Source: Methylobacterium nodulans ORS 2060 (GTDB lineage Bacteria > Pseudomonadota > Alphaproteobacteria > Rhizobiales > Beijerinckiaceae). From it: DNA of 64,000 nt. The translations under genes were made by a program, and so were the position numbers. Each line of letters opens with the position of its first letter. Within the stretch, counting starts at the first letter, position 1. Below the pieces are notes generated by a model, which was not told the DNA's origin, ran no database searches, and worked only from the letters and a program-made list of their open reading frames with translations. The DNA lies in assembly GCF_000022085.1 (NCBI RefSeq), contig NC_011892.1, positions 310,001-374,000 on the forward strand. The letters are read 5' to 3'. Positions 53,627 to 61,344 of the stretch are shown in pieces.

Positions 53627-55558
53627 TCAGCGTCCAAATACATGCAACAGTGCCAATGAGAAGAATGGAACCGCCGATACTGCGAGAATACCAAACAGAA
53701 GCGCGAGCAGATATGGAAGGATCGCCTTCGACGTCTGTTCGACGCTCGTACCCATGACTGAGCAGGCCACGTAGAAGCCGATGCCCAAGGGTGGCATGAA
53801 GATGCCAACACCCATCGAGAGCAGCAGCACCATGGCGTAGTGCACACCATCGATGCCGAGTTGCGTCGCCATCGGATAGAGGATGGGCCCGAGAATGATC
53901 AGGGCCGGCAGCCCCTCAAGAAGCGAGCCGACTACGATGAGGATCAGGATCGAGCCGGCCAGGAACAGATAGCGGTTGTCGCCGGCGGCGTGGAGGAGCG
54001 TCACGAGGTGCTGAGGAAGGTTGCCGGCCGCCATGATCCAGGCGAAGGAGCCCGCGGCAGCGATGATGAACAGCACCATGCCCGAGGTTATCGCGCACTC
54101 GACAGCGATCTTGATGAAACTACCCCACCCGATCGATCGGTAGACGAGGGCGCACAGCAAAATACCGTAGAGAACGGCAACGGAGGACACCTCGGTCGGC
54201 GTCGCAAGGCCAAATTTGATCCCCACGACAAGGATCGCTGGCATCAGCAACGGGAGGATCGCACCGAGAGTGGCCTCGACAACGACGGCCCTGCTCGCCT
54301 TCTCGACATGGATGGTCGGGTTGCGGACCGCCATGACGTACACCAACGCCATGAGGATCAGAGCCAGCACTGCGGCCGGTAACAGGCCCGCGATGAACAT
54401 GGCCCCGATCGAGACCGGAACAACCGAGCCCAAGACCAGCATGGCGATACTGGGCGGGATCGTCTCCGACATGGCTGCAGAGGCCGACAGGACGGCGGCA
54501 CCATCCTTCGGGTGGTATCCCTTGCGCTCCAGCTCGTCGCGCATGACTGAGCCGACTGCGACGACATCGGCGATTTTTGATCCCGAGACCCCTGAAACCA
54601 AGTACGTTGTCATGATGACAACTTGCAGCAAGCCGCCACGGAAATGGCCGACCAGCGCCATTGCCAATCCGACCAGCCGGCGACTGATGCCGCCCTTTTC
54701 CATGATCATGCCGGCCCAGATGAAGAACGGCAGTGTGAGGAGAATAAAATGCCCTGAGCCGTCGATTGTATTCTGAGCGACCGCGACAGTCGGTGCGAGG
54801 TCAGTCGCCAGCAAAAAGAGGATTGACCCGAGCAGCATCGCGAATGCAACCGGCAGACCAAGCAAGATGATGGCGAAAAATACGACCAACATCGCGACGA
54901 GTGCCGAACCCGTTTCCAGGCGGATCTCGGGAATAAGGCTCATCGTGTAAACGATTCCACCGATGATCCCGGCGGCAATCGCGGCTTGCACAACCGGAAC
55001 CAACCGATGCACGATGAGCAGACGCTCAATTGCAAAGAGCCCAATTAGCAGCATGCCGGCAATGAATGGCACAACCGTGAGGCCGAGATTCCATTGCAGC
55101 ATCGGCATGATCGACTGAGCGTTGATCTGAAGCAGATCGGTCGCAGCCAGGAATGCCACGGCGGCAATCATGAGGATGGTGACGTCTATCATCGCCATCA
55201 CCATCCGGCGGAGTGGCGCGGAGAGTGCGTCGGTGACGAGCGCGACCGTGGTGTGCTGGTGACTCCTATAGGCGAGCGCCCCGCCGATGAAGGCGATCGT
55301 GAGAAGCGCCAGGCGCGAGATCTCCTCGGCCCAGAGGAAGGAGTGGCCGAAGAAAATGCGCTGGCTAACCTCGACAAGGATAAGGCAAAGCTCTCCGACG
55401 AGCACGACGAACAAGACAGCCCGGGCAAGCCAGCCGATCATCTCCATGACACGCTGGTAGGCGCGTGCGAGGGCTCCGCGCTCGGGCAGAGCTTCTGGGG
55501 CCGGAGCCGATCCGAGATGGACTGCCTCCGGCGCACCGTTGGCCAGAATGTTCACCAC
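53627..55558 (-). CDS. TRAP transporter, fused small and large membrane subunits (DctQM)
   Basis: The 643-residue membrane protein has about 16 helices. Residues 1-190 form the DctQ part (FGHSFLWAEEISRLALLTIA). From about 200 the DctM part follows, with LLGLPVAFAMLLGSILFLLA, FFIWAGMIMEKGGISRRLVG, VSGVSGSKIADVVAVGSVM and MGVGIFMPPLGIGFYVAC. DctQ-DctM fusion is known in many TRAP systems. The GTG start at 55558 has a GGGAGG box and lies 17 bp after the binding-protein gene, so the two are cotranscribed and form one sodium-driven importer. Confidence 0.92.
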   Translation of the reverse strand: MVNILANGAPEAVHLGSAPAPEALPERGALARAYQRVMEMIGWLARAVLFVVLVGELCLILVEVSQRIFFGHSFLWAEEISRLALLTIAFIGGALAYRSHQHTTVALVTDALSAPLRRMVMAMIDVTILMIAAVAFLAATDLLQINAQSIMPMLQWNLGLTVVPFIAGMLLIGLFAIERLLIVHRLVPVVQAAIAAGIIGGIVYTMSLIPEIRLETGSALVAMLVVFFAIILLGLPVAFAMLLGSILFLLATDLAPTVAVAQNTIDGSGHFILLTLPFFIWAGMIMEKGGISRRLVGLAMALVGHFRGGLLQVVIMTTYLVSGVSGSKIADVVAVGSVMRDELERKGYHPKDGAAVLSASAAMSETIPPSIAMLVLGSVVPVSIGAMFIAGLLPAAVLALILMALVYVMAVRNPTIHVEKASRAVVVEATLGAILPLLMPAILVVGIKFGLATPTEVSSVAVLYGILLCALVYRSIGWGSFIKIAVECAITSGMVLFIIAAAGSFAWIMAAGNLPQHLVTLLHAAGDNRYLFLAGSILILIVVGSLLEGLPALIILGPILYPMATQLGIDGVHYAMVLLLSMGVGIFMPPLGIGFYVACSVMGTSVEQTSKAILPYLLALLFGILAVSAVPFFSLALLHVFGR

Positions 55559-55575
55559 GTCACACCTCCCAAGGG

Positions 55576-56562
55576 TCAGGCCACTTGGCTCAGGACTTCG
55601 TCCATCAGATCGGCACCGATGATGGGCCGGAACTGATCGTAGACGGGCTGCATTGCGGTCCTGTAGGCGGCACGATCAGCAGGCTGGATCGTGATTCCTT
55701 GCGACGCAAAACGGCCTTCGACCTCTTGGCTTGCCTTGGAAATTGTGGAGCGCGCGTCCTTAGTCATCTCGAACGACGCTTCTCGAATTACTTGCTGGTA
55801 TTTGGATGCAAGGCTATCAAGCTTGCGCTTGCTTGCCATCATAATTCCTGGATTGTAGACGTGATTAGTCTTTGTAATAACCTTGATCACCTCGTCGTGT
55901 TTCGACGCTGCCATCGAAATCATCGGGGTCTCGATGGCTTCGATCGCGCTCTGAGACAAGGCGAGATAAATCTCAGACAGGTCAATTTGGATAGGGTTGG
56001 CGCCGAGCGTGTTGAACATCGCGGCGTAAATTGCGCCGGGTTGAACACGGATTTTCATCCCCTTGGCTTCGCTTGGCACCTTGACCGAGCGGCCTATCGT
56101 TGAGACCACCCGCCAGCCGAAATGGCCATAGGATAAACCATAGATACCCTTGCTCGGCAGATCTTGCAGCAGTTTCGGCCCGATGGGGCCATCCAGCATG
56201 CGTTCGGCAGTCTCCGCGTCCTTGAAGAGGAAGGGCAGGTCGACGACCATGAATTTCGGGTAGAGCGTTTGGACGAAGCCCGACGTATGACAGCAGAGGT
56301 CAATGATGCCGGTCTGCATGCCGGTGAGCATGTTACCTTGGGAACCGAGCTGCCCTGTCGTGAAGACCTGCACCTCAACTGCGCCCTCAGTCCTTGATTT
56401 GACGCTGTCGGCGAAGCGTCGGGCGACCTGCATGAACGGGTGCGAGGGTGTATCTGGGTAGACGAATTTCAGTGTGTGCTGCGCCGCTTGGGCGAAATTT
56501 GACTGAGCAATGAAAGGCGCAGACAGGCCAGCGGCGATCAAGCCACGACGAGACAGTACCAT
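55576..56562 (-). CDS. TRAP transporter substrate-binding protein (DctP)
   Basis: The 328-residue periplasmic protein starts with a Tat/Sec-like signal (MVLSRRGLIAAGLSAPFIAQ SNFAQA). It contains LKFVYPDTPSHPFMQVARRF, TTGQLGSQGNMLTGMQTGII and the key arginine region GMKIRVQPGAIYAAMFNTLG that binds the substrate carboxylate in DctP proteins. It should therefore bind an organic acid. The ATG at 56562 has a GGGAGG box; the frame is open 39 codons upstream, but the signal peptide fixes this start. It is the first gene of the minus-strand operon. Confidence 0.92.
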   Translation of the reverse strand: MVLSRRGLIAAGLSAPFIAQSNFAQAAQHTLKFVYPDTPSHPFMQVARRFADSVKSRTEGAVEVQVFTTGQLGSQGNMLTGMQTGIIDLCCHTSGFVQTLYPKFMVVDLPFLFKDAETAERMLDGPIGPKLLQDLPSKGIYGLSYGHFGWRVVSTIGRSVKVPSEAKGMKIRVQPGAIYAAMFNTLGANPIQIDLSEIYLALSQSAIEAIETPMISMAASKHDEVIKVITKTNHVYNPGIMMASKRKLDSLASKYQQVIREASFEMTKDARSTISKASQEVEGRFASQGITIQPADRAAYRTAMQPVYDQFRPIIGADLMDEVLSQVA

Positions 56563-57121
56563 AACTTCCTCCCTTAGAAGCGTTGGTTTTTGATCGATAG
56601 TCCGCTCTGCCATCCGCCGAATGAGCATTCGCCCATATACAACCAACAATCGGCGTCTTGAGCGTTTTTTGCCATTCAAAGTTTTTCCCGTTCTGAAAAC
56701 ATCAGAACGGGCCGTGATTGACTACGCCGCATCTTCCTTCGCAGCGCAGCTCCTTGCGGCGTGGAAAGGTGCTGTGACTTATGCGTCCGGCGAACGCGCA
56801 AGGCGATGGGGCGCGGCGAAACGCAAAAACTCGTCGCCCGCGAGGCATGCGTTCAAGATCATCGCCGATGATAACCGTCGCCGTTGATCTAAGCATCGCG
56901 GGACGGCCTACCCGCCGCTACCGCCTCCCCGACGCGCGTTCCTCCGTTTGGTGCGATACGCCATACAGGAAAAATACAAACTGTCAACAGGCGACGCCAA
57001 AGCGCGCAAATGTCCGCTACGTTTATACAAAATATGTACAAACGTAGGGTCGGAGCTGGTTGCCCGCGGCGCCTGCAGGGCGTTAGAGTTCAGCAGCTTC
57101 GAGGGCACGGGGGTCGCCCGA
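56563..57121. promoter_or_regulatory. Divergent control region between TRAP operon and GntR gene
   Basis: The 559-bp gap contains the promoters for both directions and the 27-bp dyad listed separately. No gene is supported inside it, although a plus-strand frame is open upstream of the GntR start. A degenerate ATACAGGAAAAATACAAACT near 56963 may be a second, weaker regulator site. Confidence 0.5.
57019..57045. promoter_or_regulatory. 27-bp near-perfect inverted repeat, likely GntR operator
   Basis: ACGTTTATAC (57019-57028) and GTACAAACGT (57036-57045) pair at nine of ten positions around a 7-base AT-rich spacer. FCD-type GntR regulators bind dyads of the TTGTATACAA sort, and the centre of this site fits. 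It lies 77 bp upstream of the GntR start, so autoregulation together with control of the TRAP operon is the natural reading. Confidence 0.65.
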
Positions 57122-57793
57122 ATGGGACGGGGACAAGACAGAGCGTATGGCGTCCTGCGGCAGAGACTCGTGGGTGGCCATTATCGGCCGGGTTTCCATC
57201 TCCGTGAGGAACCGCTCGCCCAAGAGTTTGGTCTCAGTCGCACGCCGATCCGGGCTGCACTGAAAAGGCTCGTGGAGGACGGGCTCGCGACAGATGCCGG
57301 TCATGGCATCCACGTGGCAGAGTGGAGCGAGGCGGACATCGAGGAGACGTTTCGGCTTCGCATGCTGCTCGAACCGCATGCAACAGAGCTCGCCGTTCAG
57401 CGAGGGGGAGGTGCGCTGGTTGAGCATCTTGAGTCGTGCAATTGTATCATGGCAGACGCTATTGCCAAAAATGACGATGATGCCATTGGGATCATACAAG
57501 AAGTAAATCGAAAATTTCACCACACGCTGATAATTTTTGCTGGATCGCCCCGTCTTCGATCTATTCTTGAGACTATGATCGACATGCCGGTTGTCGTGCG
57601 GTCTTTCTTTCTATACTCCTATGAAGAATTGAATCAAAGCCTTCATCATCACCGAGATATCGCCTTCGCGGCCCGTATTCGTGACGGTGAGCTCGGGCGG
57701 CGGGCTATGCAACTTCACCTGCGCATGTCTTACGCTCGCGTACTGCAGCACCGCGGATCGCGAGATCGGTTGCCCGTATTGGACAGTTTATAG
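57122..57793 (+). CDS. GntR-family (FCD) transcriptional regulator
   Basis: The 223-residue regulator has the winged HTH AYGVLRQRLVGGHYRPGFHL, EPLAQEFGLSRTPIRAALKR and LVEDGLATDAGHGIHV. An all-helical FCD ligand domain follows, with the metal-ligand pattern ETFRLRMLLEPHATELAV, NRKFHHTLI and HHHRDIAFAARIRDGELGRR. It is divergent from the transport and catabolism operon and probably represses it until an organic-acid inducer binds. The start MGRGQDRAY at 57122 is favoured over longer versions because upstream codons run through the operator. Confidence 0.9.
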   Translation: MGRGQDRAYGVLRQRLVGGHYRPGFHLREEPLAQEFGLSRTPIRAALKRLVEDGLATDAGHGIHVAEWSEADIEETFRLRMLLEPHATELAVQRGGGALVEHLESCNCIMADAIAKNDDDAIGIIQEVNRKFHHTLIIFAGSPRLRSILETMIDMPVVVRSFFLYSYEELNQSLHHHRDIAFAARIRDGELGRRAMQLHLRMSYARVLQHRGSRDRLPVLDSL

Positions 57794-57796
57794 ATG

Positions 57797-57812
57797 CTCT
57801 TAAATTTAAGAG
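57797..57812. repeat. 16-bp perfect palindrome after the GntR stop
   Basis: CTCTTAAATTTAAGAG is fully self-complementary and lies three bases after the GntR stop. The right half reads on as AAGAGTCCATTGAGAA, similar to the IS5 outer end AGAGTCCGTTGGGAAA, so it may be an IS5 end relic rather than a terminator. Confidence 0.4.
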
Positions 57813-58147
57813 TCCATTGAGAATGCTTATAGTTATGATATACGGCACAGAAGTCAGAACCATACATAGCCCTCATATGAGCATCGCTGGGGTGACATGC
57901 GGGCGATCGTCGGCCTGCTGCTCGACAGCAGCTGGGGCTCGACGTTCCTGCTCACGGGTCTCGCTTGCTGATGAACGTCACGGTGGTGACGACTATCGTC
58001 GAGTCTCTCGCGCGGCTGGAGCGGGTCAATTGAGTCCAGGCCTCTGCTGAGGAAGTGACAGACATGGCACCTATATTCAGCGCTGGCGGGCGCTCGGTGA
58101 CGGGTGAACCGGATGCACAGCCGGCTCGCGGCATCTTCCCGGCCGAG
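57813..58147. other. Stretch without supported genes
   Basis: Short frames such as MRAIVGLLLDSSWGSTFLLT (57897) and MNVTVVTTIVESLARLERVN (57971) occur, but neither has a convincing start signal or family. It is likely the upstream region of the truncated oxidase gene at 58148. Confidence 0.35.
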
Positions 58148-58220
58148 ATGAAGGGCCTGCCGCGTAGACTTCGTGGGATTCTTTGCCTCGACGACTTCGA
58201 GGAATCTGCGCGCCGTATCC
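58148..58220 (+). pseudogene. FMN-dependent 2-hydroxyacid oxidase (LldD-like), N-terminal stub
   Basis: MKGLPRRLRGILCLDDFEES ARRI is the characteristic start of L-lactate dehydrogenase/glycolate oxidase-type flavoproteins (PRRLRGILCLDDFE). After 24 codons the frame enters the IS6 left end at 58221. The rest of the gene is not on the far side of the element. Confidence 0.6.
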
Positions 58221-59112
58221 GGGCCTGTCGCAAACGCGGATGGGCCCACGTTCACCGGTCGTTAGCCACAGCCGCCCAGCTTGCCGCCTCCCTCCGGAGC
58301 CGGCCCATGATCCTCCACGCCCTCGTCCTCAAGCTGAAGCGACAGGCCCGCGGTGACTTCAGGGGCCGGCACTTCGAAGCCACGCTGATCGTCCAGGTCG
58401 TCTCCTGGTACTTGCGCTACGCGCTCAGCTATCGCGATATCGAGGAGATGCTGCTGGAACGCGGCCTGGAGGTCGACCACTCCACCATCAATCGCTGGGT
58501 GCTCGCCTATGCCCCCGCCATCGAGCGCCGGCTGCGCATGTTTCGCAAGCCGCACTGCGGCTCGGTGCGCGTCGACGAAACGTACATCAAGATCCGCGGC
58601 CAGTGGCGCTATCTGTACCGGGCCATCGACAAGCACGGCGAAGCGGTCGACTTCCTCCTCACCGCGAACCGCGATCTTGACGCCGCCAAGCGCTTCTTCC
58701 GCAAGATGCTGCGGGAGGAACCGCTGCTCGCCCCGGACCGGATCGGCACGGACGGCGCTGGTCCTTATCCGCCGGCCCTCGCCGAGAGCCGGCAGGACGG
58801 TCTGCTGCCGCGCACGCCCACCCACCACGTCACCAAGCACCTGCAGCAGGGGATCGAGAGCGACCACTTCCGGGTGAAGAGGCCGATGCCGCGGGTGGGC
58901 GGGTTCCCTCCTTCACCACGGCCCGGCGGACGATCCAGGGCTTCGAGGCCATGCTGTGGCTGCGCAAGGGCTTCGGGTTTGCGGGGGCCTGGACCGTGCG
59001 GGAGCAGAACCAGCTGCTGGCGTACTGCTTCGGACTTCCCGTCGCGAACAAAGCGTGAAAGCGGGGCCGAGCAGGCCCTCCTGCGGCCTGAACCCGAGTT
59101 TGCGACAAGCCC
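58221..59112 (+). mobile_element. IS6-family insertion sequence, type 1
   Basis: The 892-bp element runs from GGGCCTGTCGCAAAC (58221) to GTTTGCGACAAGCCC (59112), an almost perfect inverted repeat. The 8-mers on the two sides differ and two unrelated broken genes flank it, so it marks a deletion or replicon-fusion point. Partial relatives of its two ends are at 6.5 and 28.2 kb. Confidence 0.88.
58307..59058 (+). pseudogene. IS6-family transposase, frameshifted near the C-terminus
   Basis: MILHALVLKLKRQARGDFRG, RHFEATLIVQVVSWYLRYAL, CGSVRVDETYIKIRGQWRYL (first Asp), APDRIGTDGAGPYPPALAES (second Asp) and QGIESDHFRVKRPMPRVGGF (Glu) are in one frame. A shift near 58900 puts the ending SFTTARRTIQGFEAMLWLRK and FGLPVANKA in another. 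The DDE triad is complete, but the C-terminal 50 residues are replaced in the actual frame, so activity is doubtful. Confidence 0.85.
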
Positions 59113-59135
59113 GCATCGAGCACGGGATCAGGCAT
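59113..59135 (-). pseudogene. VapC-type toxin gene, first eight codons only
   Basis: Overlapping the antitoxin stop, an ATG opens MPDPVLDA, the usual start of PIN-domain VapC toxins (VLDASALLALL). The next base is the IS6 right end. The toxin body is gone. Confidence 0.5.
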
Positions 59136-59415
59136 GCGGTTCGTCCTGTCCCTCGGCCGCCTCACGGGCCGCCTCAGCGTGCCGCTCCGCGATGAACTCG
59201 TCGACCACAGATCCGCGCCCCTGGAGGAAAGGGGCGGCGAGTGCACGCACCCGCTTGAGGGCCTGATCGGCCGTTGTGATGCGGATACCGTCCTCATCCT
59301 GAGTGAGGATAACGCGGCCCGGGCCGGTCAAGCCCAGAACGCGGCGCATGTCGGCAGGAAGGTTCATCCTCCCATTTCCCGCAACTTGCACTGTGCGGCG
59401 CAGAGGCTCTGGCAT
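59128..59415 (-). CDS. AbrB/SpoVT-type antitoxin (VapB-like), orphan
   Basis: The 95-residue protein has the swapped-hairpin AbrB DNA-binding domain (LRRTVQVAGNGRMNLPADMR and VLGLTGPGRVILTQDEDGIR) and a flexible C-terminal toxin-binding tail (VRALAAPFLQGRGSVVDEFI). Its toxin gene, which overlapped its stop codon, was removed by the adjacent IS6 copy. It may still repress its own promoter or cross-neutralise related toxins. Confidence 0.8.
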   Translation of the reverse strand: MPEPLRRTVQVAGNGRMNLPADMRRVLGLTGPGRVILTQDEDGIRITTADQALKRVRALAAPFLQGRGSVVDEFIAERHAEAAREAAEGQDEPHA

Positions 59416-59514
59416 CGATGTGGGCCCATTTCAACAAAAGGGAGCGAATCAGCTTCACTCCTCATCGGCGACACTGGCACCAAGCGGCGGCTCTGTCACG
59501 GCAGACACGGCATA

Positions 59515-59638
59515 AAAGGGTATACCGTTCCGGTCCAGACGGCTGGTACGCAGCCAGGCCGTGCCAAAAGGGCCGGTTTCGGTTTATGGTACGCCCTGCC
59601 GGCGCAAGCCACTCTTTTGGTACGGTTTCGAGCCCCGC
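59515..59638. promoter_or_regulatory. Candidate recombination (res-like) site upstream of the resolvase
   Basis: Several related short motifs occur on both strands just before the resolvase start: TGGTACGCAGCC, TATGGTACGCCC, TTTTGGTACGG and the inverted GTGCCAAAAGG. Serine resolvases bind such imperfect dyads next to their own gene. The boundaries are not clear. Confidence 0.35.
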
Positions 59639-60199
59639 ATGCCCCGTTTCGGCTACGCCCGGGTCTCCTCGACCGATCAGGACCTCACCATCCAGCTCGC
59701 GAAGCTGAAGGCGGCGGGCTGCTCGGTGATCCGCTCGGAGACGATGTCGGGCAAGTCGGCCGACGACCGGCCGGAGCTGGCGACGGTGATGCAGTTCCTG
59801 CGCGAGGGCGACGAGCTGGTGGTGGTGCGCCTCGACCGGCTCGGCCGCTCGACGCGCGACGTCCTCAACCTCGTCCATGAGCTCGATCAGAAGGGCGCCT
59901 CGCTGCGCATCCTCGATCCGGAGCTGACGACGGGCGGCGAGGTCGGCCGGATCGTGGTGACCGTGCTGGGCATGGTGGCGGAGATGGAGCGCAAGTTCAT
60001 CCTGGAGCGGCAGCGGGCTGGGATCGAGGCGGCGAAGGCGGCTGGCGTCTATGCGGGGAAGGGGAGGGCGAAGACCGTGCCCGACGCGGAGATCCGCCGG
60101 CGCCATGCGGCCGGGACGGGCCCGACGGCCATTGCTCGCCAGCTCGGGATCTCGCGCACGAGCGTCTACCGTGCGCTCCGAGCCAGGGTTCCCGCATGA
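59639..60199 (+). CDS. Serine recombinase, Tn3-type resolvase/invertase
   Basis: The 186-residue recombinase has the catalytic serine in RFGYARVSSTDQDLTIQLAK (Ser9/10 region), the arginine cluster VVVRLDRLGRSTRDVLNLVH and the E-helix GMVAEMERKFILERQRAGIE. The C-terminal HTH is HAAGTGPTAIARQLGISRTS. It is complete. It should resolve cointegrates or invert DNA at a nearby site. No transposase of a Tn3 element is present, so it may be what is left of one. Confidence 0.9.
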   Translation: MPRFGYARVSSTDQDLTIQLAKLKAAGCSVIRSETMSGKSADDRPELATVMQFLREGDELVVVRLDRLGRSTRDVLNLVHELDQKGASLRILDPELTTGGEVGRIVVTVLGMVAEMERKFILERQRAGIEAAKAAGVYAGKGRAKTVPDAEIRRRHAAGTGPTAIARQLGISRTSVYRALRARVPA

Positions 60200-60279
60200 T
60201 CTCGGGTTGGGCTGTGATTGAGGCTCGCGCTGGCTGTTTCCCGTTGGGACGGGCGGCATGCCGGGCGCTTGGTGCCCGT

Positions 60280-60393
60280 CTTGCCGGACTTCTTCTCCTC
60301 AAAGATGCGTTCGCAGCCAGCCTTGGTCAGCGCGTCGCGCTGGAGGTCGAGGTTCCGGTCCTGGGTGGAGACGCGGGCGTATCCGACGAGCAT
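60280..60393 (-). pseudogene. Second serine resolvase, N-terminal fragment
   Basis: MLVGYARVSTQDRNLDLQRD and ALTKAGCERIFEEKKSGK match a Tn3-type resolvase N-terminus with its catalytic serine. After about 38 residues similarity ends and the frame continues into unrelated sequence. It points toward the intact resolvase and probably lost its remainder by recombination with it or by deletion. Confidence 0.75.
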
Positions 60394-60520
60394 GTCAGGA
60401 CAATGCCACATGAGCGTATTCCTGACAGTTGTTTTCCCTACACGGTTTCCTGACATCCGCCGGCGCGTGGCGCTCTCGCGTCAAATGCGTCAGTGGAGGC
60501 GGTTCTCAGCGCTGTCAGGA
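60393..60520. promoter_or_regulatory. Cluster of four TGTCAGGA repeats, res-like
   Basis: TGTCAGGA occurs at 60393-60400 and 60513-60520, and its complement TCCTGACA at 60420-60427 and 60448-60455. All lie upstream of the truncated resolvase start. Such repeated half-sites are typical of resolvase binding regions. Confidence 0.5.
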
Positions 60521-60583
60521 AAACGGTCGTTTTTCTTACATACCGTTTGGACCGGTCCACTGGAGCATATATATCTGACCAGT

Positions 60584-61312
60584 TCAAATAGATGTGTCGT
60601 GTTCATTTTTTATCAAAAAATCATCAAGTTTTCCTATATTTATTATTTCTCTTATGAATTTATCGAACAAATTCACATCAAATTTCATTCTTAGAGGCGT
60701 CGCCACTGCCTGTTCAATAGCCATGAAGCGACTAGGCAAAACACGTATGCCTTCACATTGATTTGCAAAGTCCTCGACCGCCTGTCTCACTCCCGCCGCC
60801 ACATCACAGGCGCCCTCGCCAAGACGCCGGAGAGCATCGCCTGGCGTGGGCACTGTCACCAACTCGGCGTGCTGCAGAGCCAGGGTCAGATGGCTATGGT
60901 AGGCAGCACCGGCAGCCGACGCGATCCGTACACGAGGTCGGTCGACATCGCCCACATCTCGCATTGGGCTCGCCTCGCGCACCGCAAAGACCCCTTCGAT
61001 GAGCAGGTAGGGGCGCGTGTACGCGACGCGGTCGGCACGCGCCGGATCAATGGCGAGGAACGCAACATCCGATTCATCCTCGTCAACGGCCTTCATGACG
61101 GCGCCAGCTGATGGAAAGATTACGAGACGGATCGATGAGCCAAGCCAATCCCCGAGGGCGAAAGCAAGATCGACTGCAATTCCTCGCAATTGTCCGTCAC
61201 AATCCTCACGCGCGAGCGCCGAGTTTCCGAGATTGATGGCGACGCGTAAGGGGTTGTCTGTTGGCCAACCGAGAGTTTTCACGTCGTGCCCGCCCATCGT
61301 TCCTGTCTCCAT
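60584..61312 (-). CDS. Type-3 solute-binding-like protein without signal peptide
   Basis: The 242-residue protein reads as a periplasmic binding protein fold: NPLRVAINLGNSALAREDCD, GIAVDLAFALGDWLGSSIRL, VIFPSAGAVMKAVDEDESDV, then PYLLIEGVFAVREAS and DALRRLGEGACDVAAGVRQA. The N-terminus (METGTMGGHDVKTLGWPTDN) has no hydrophobic signal, so it may be cytoplasmic. It follows the MFS gene by 32 bp on the same strand. A ligand-sensing or accessory role to that carrier is possible. The 3' end is AT-rich. Confidence 0.72.
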   Translation of the reverse strand: METGTMGGHDVKTLGWPTDNPLRVAINLGNSALAREDCDGQLRGIAVDLAFALGDWLGSSIRLVIFPSAGAVMKAVDEDESDVAFLAIDPARADRVAYTRPYLLIEGVFAVREASPMRDVGDVDRPRVRIASAAGAAYHSHLTLALQHAELVTVPTPGDALRRLGEGACDVAAGVRQAVEDFANQCEGIRVLPSRFMAIEQAVATPLRMKFDVNLFDKFIREIINIGKLDDFLIKNEHDTSI

Positions 61313-61344
61313 GCCCACGAAAGATGCCCGTCCAGGCCTGCTGC

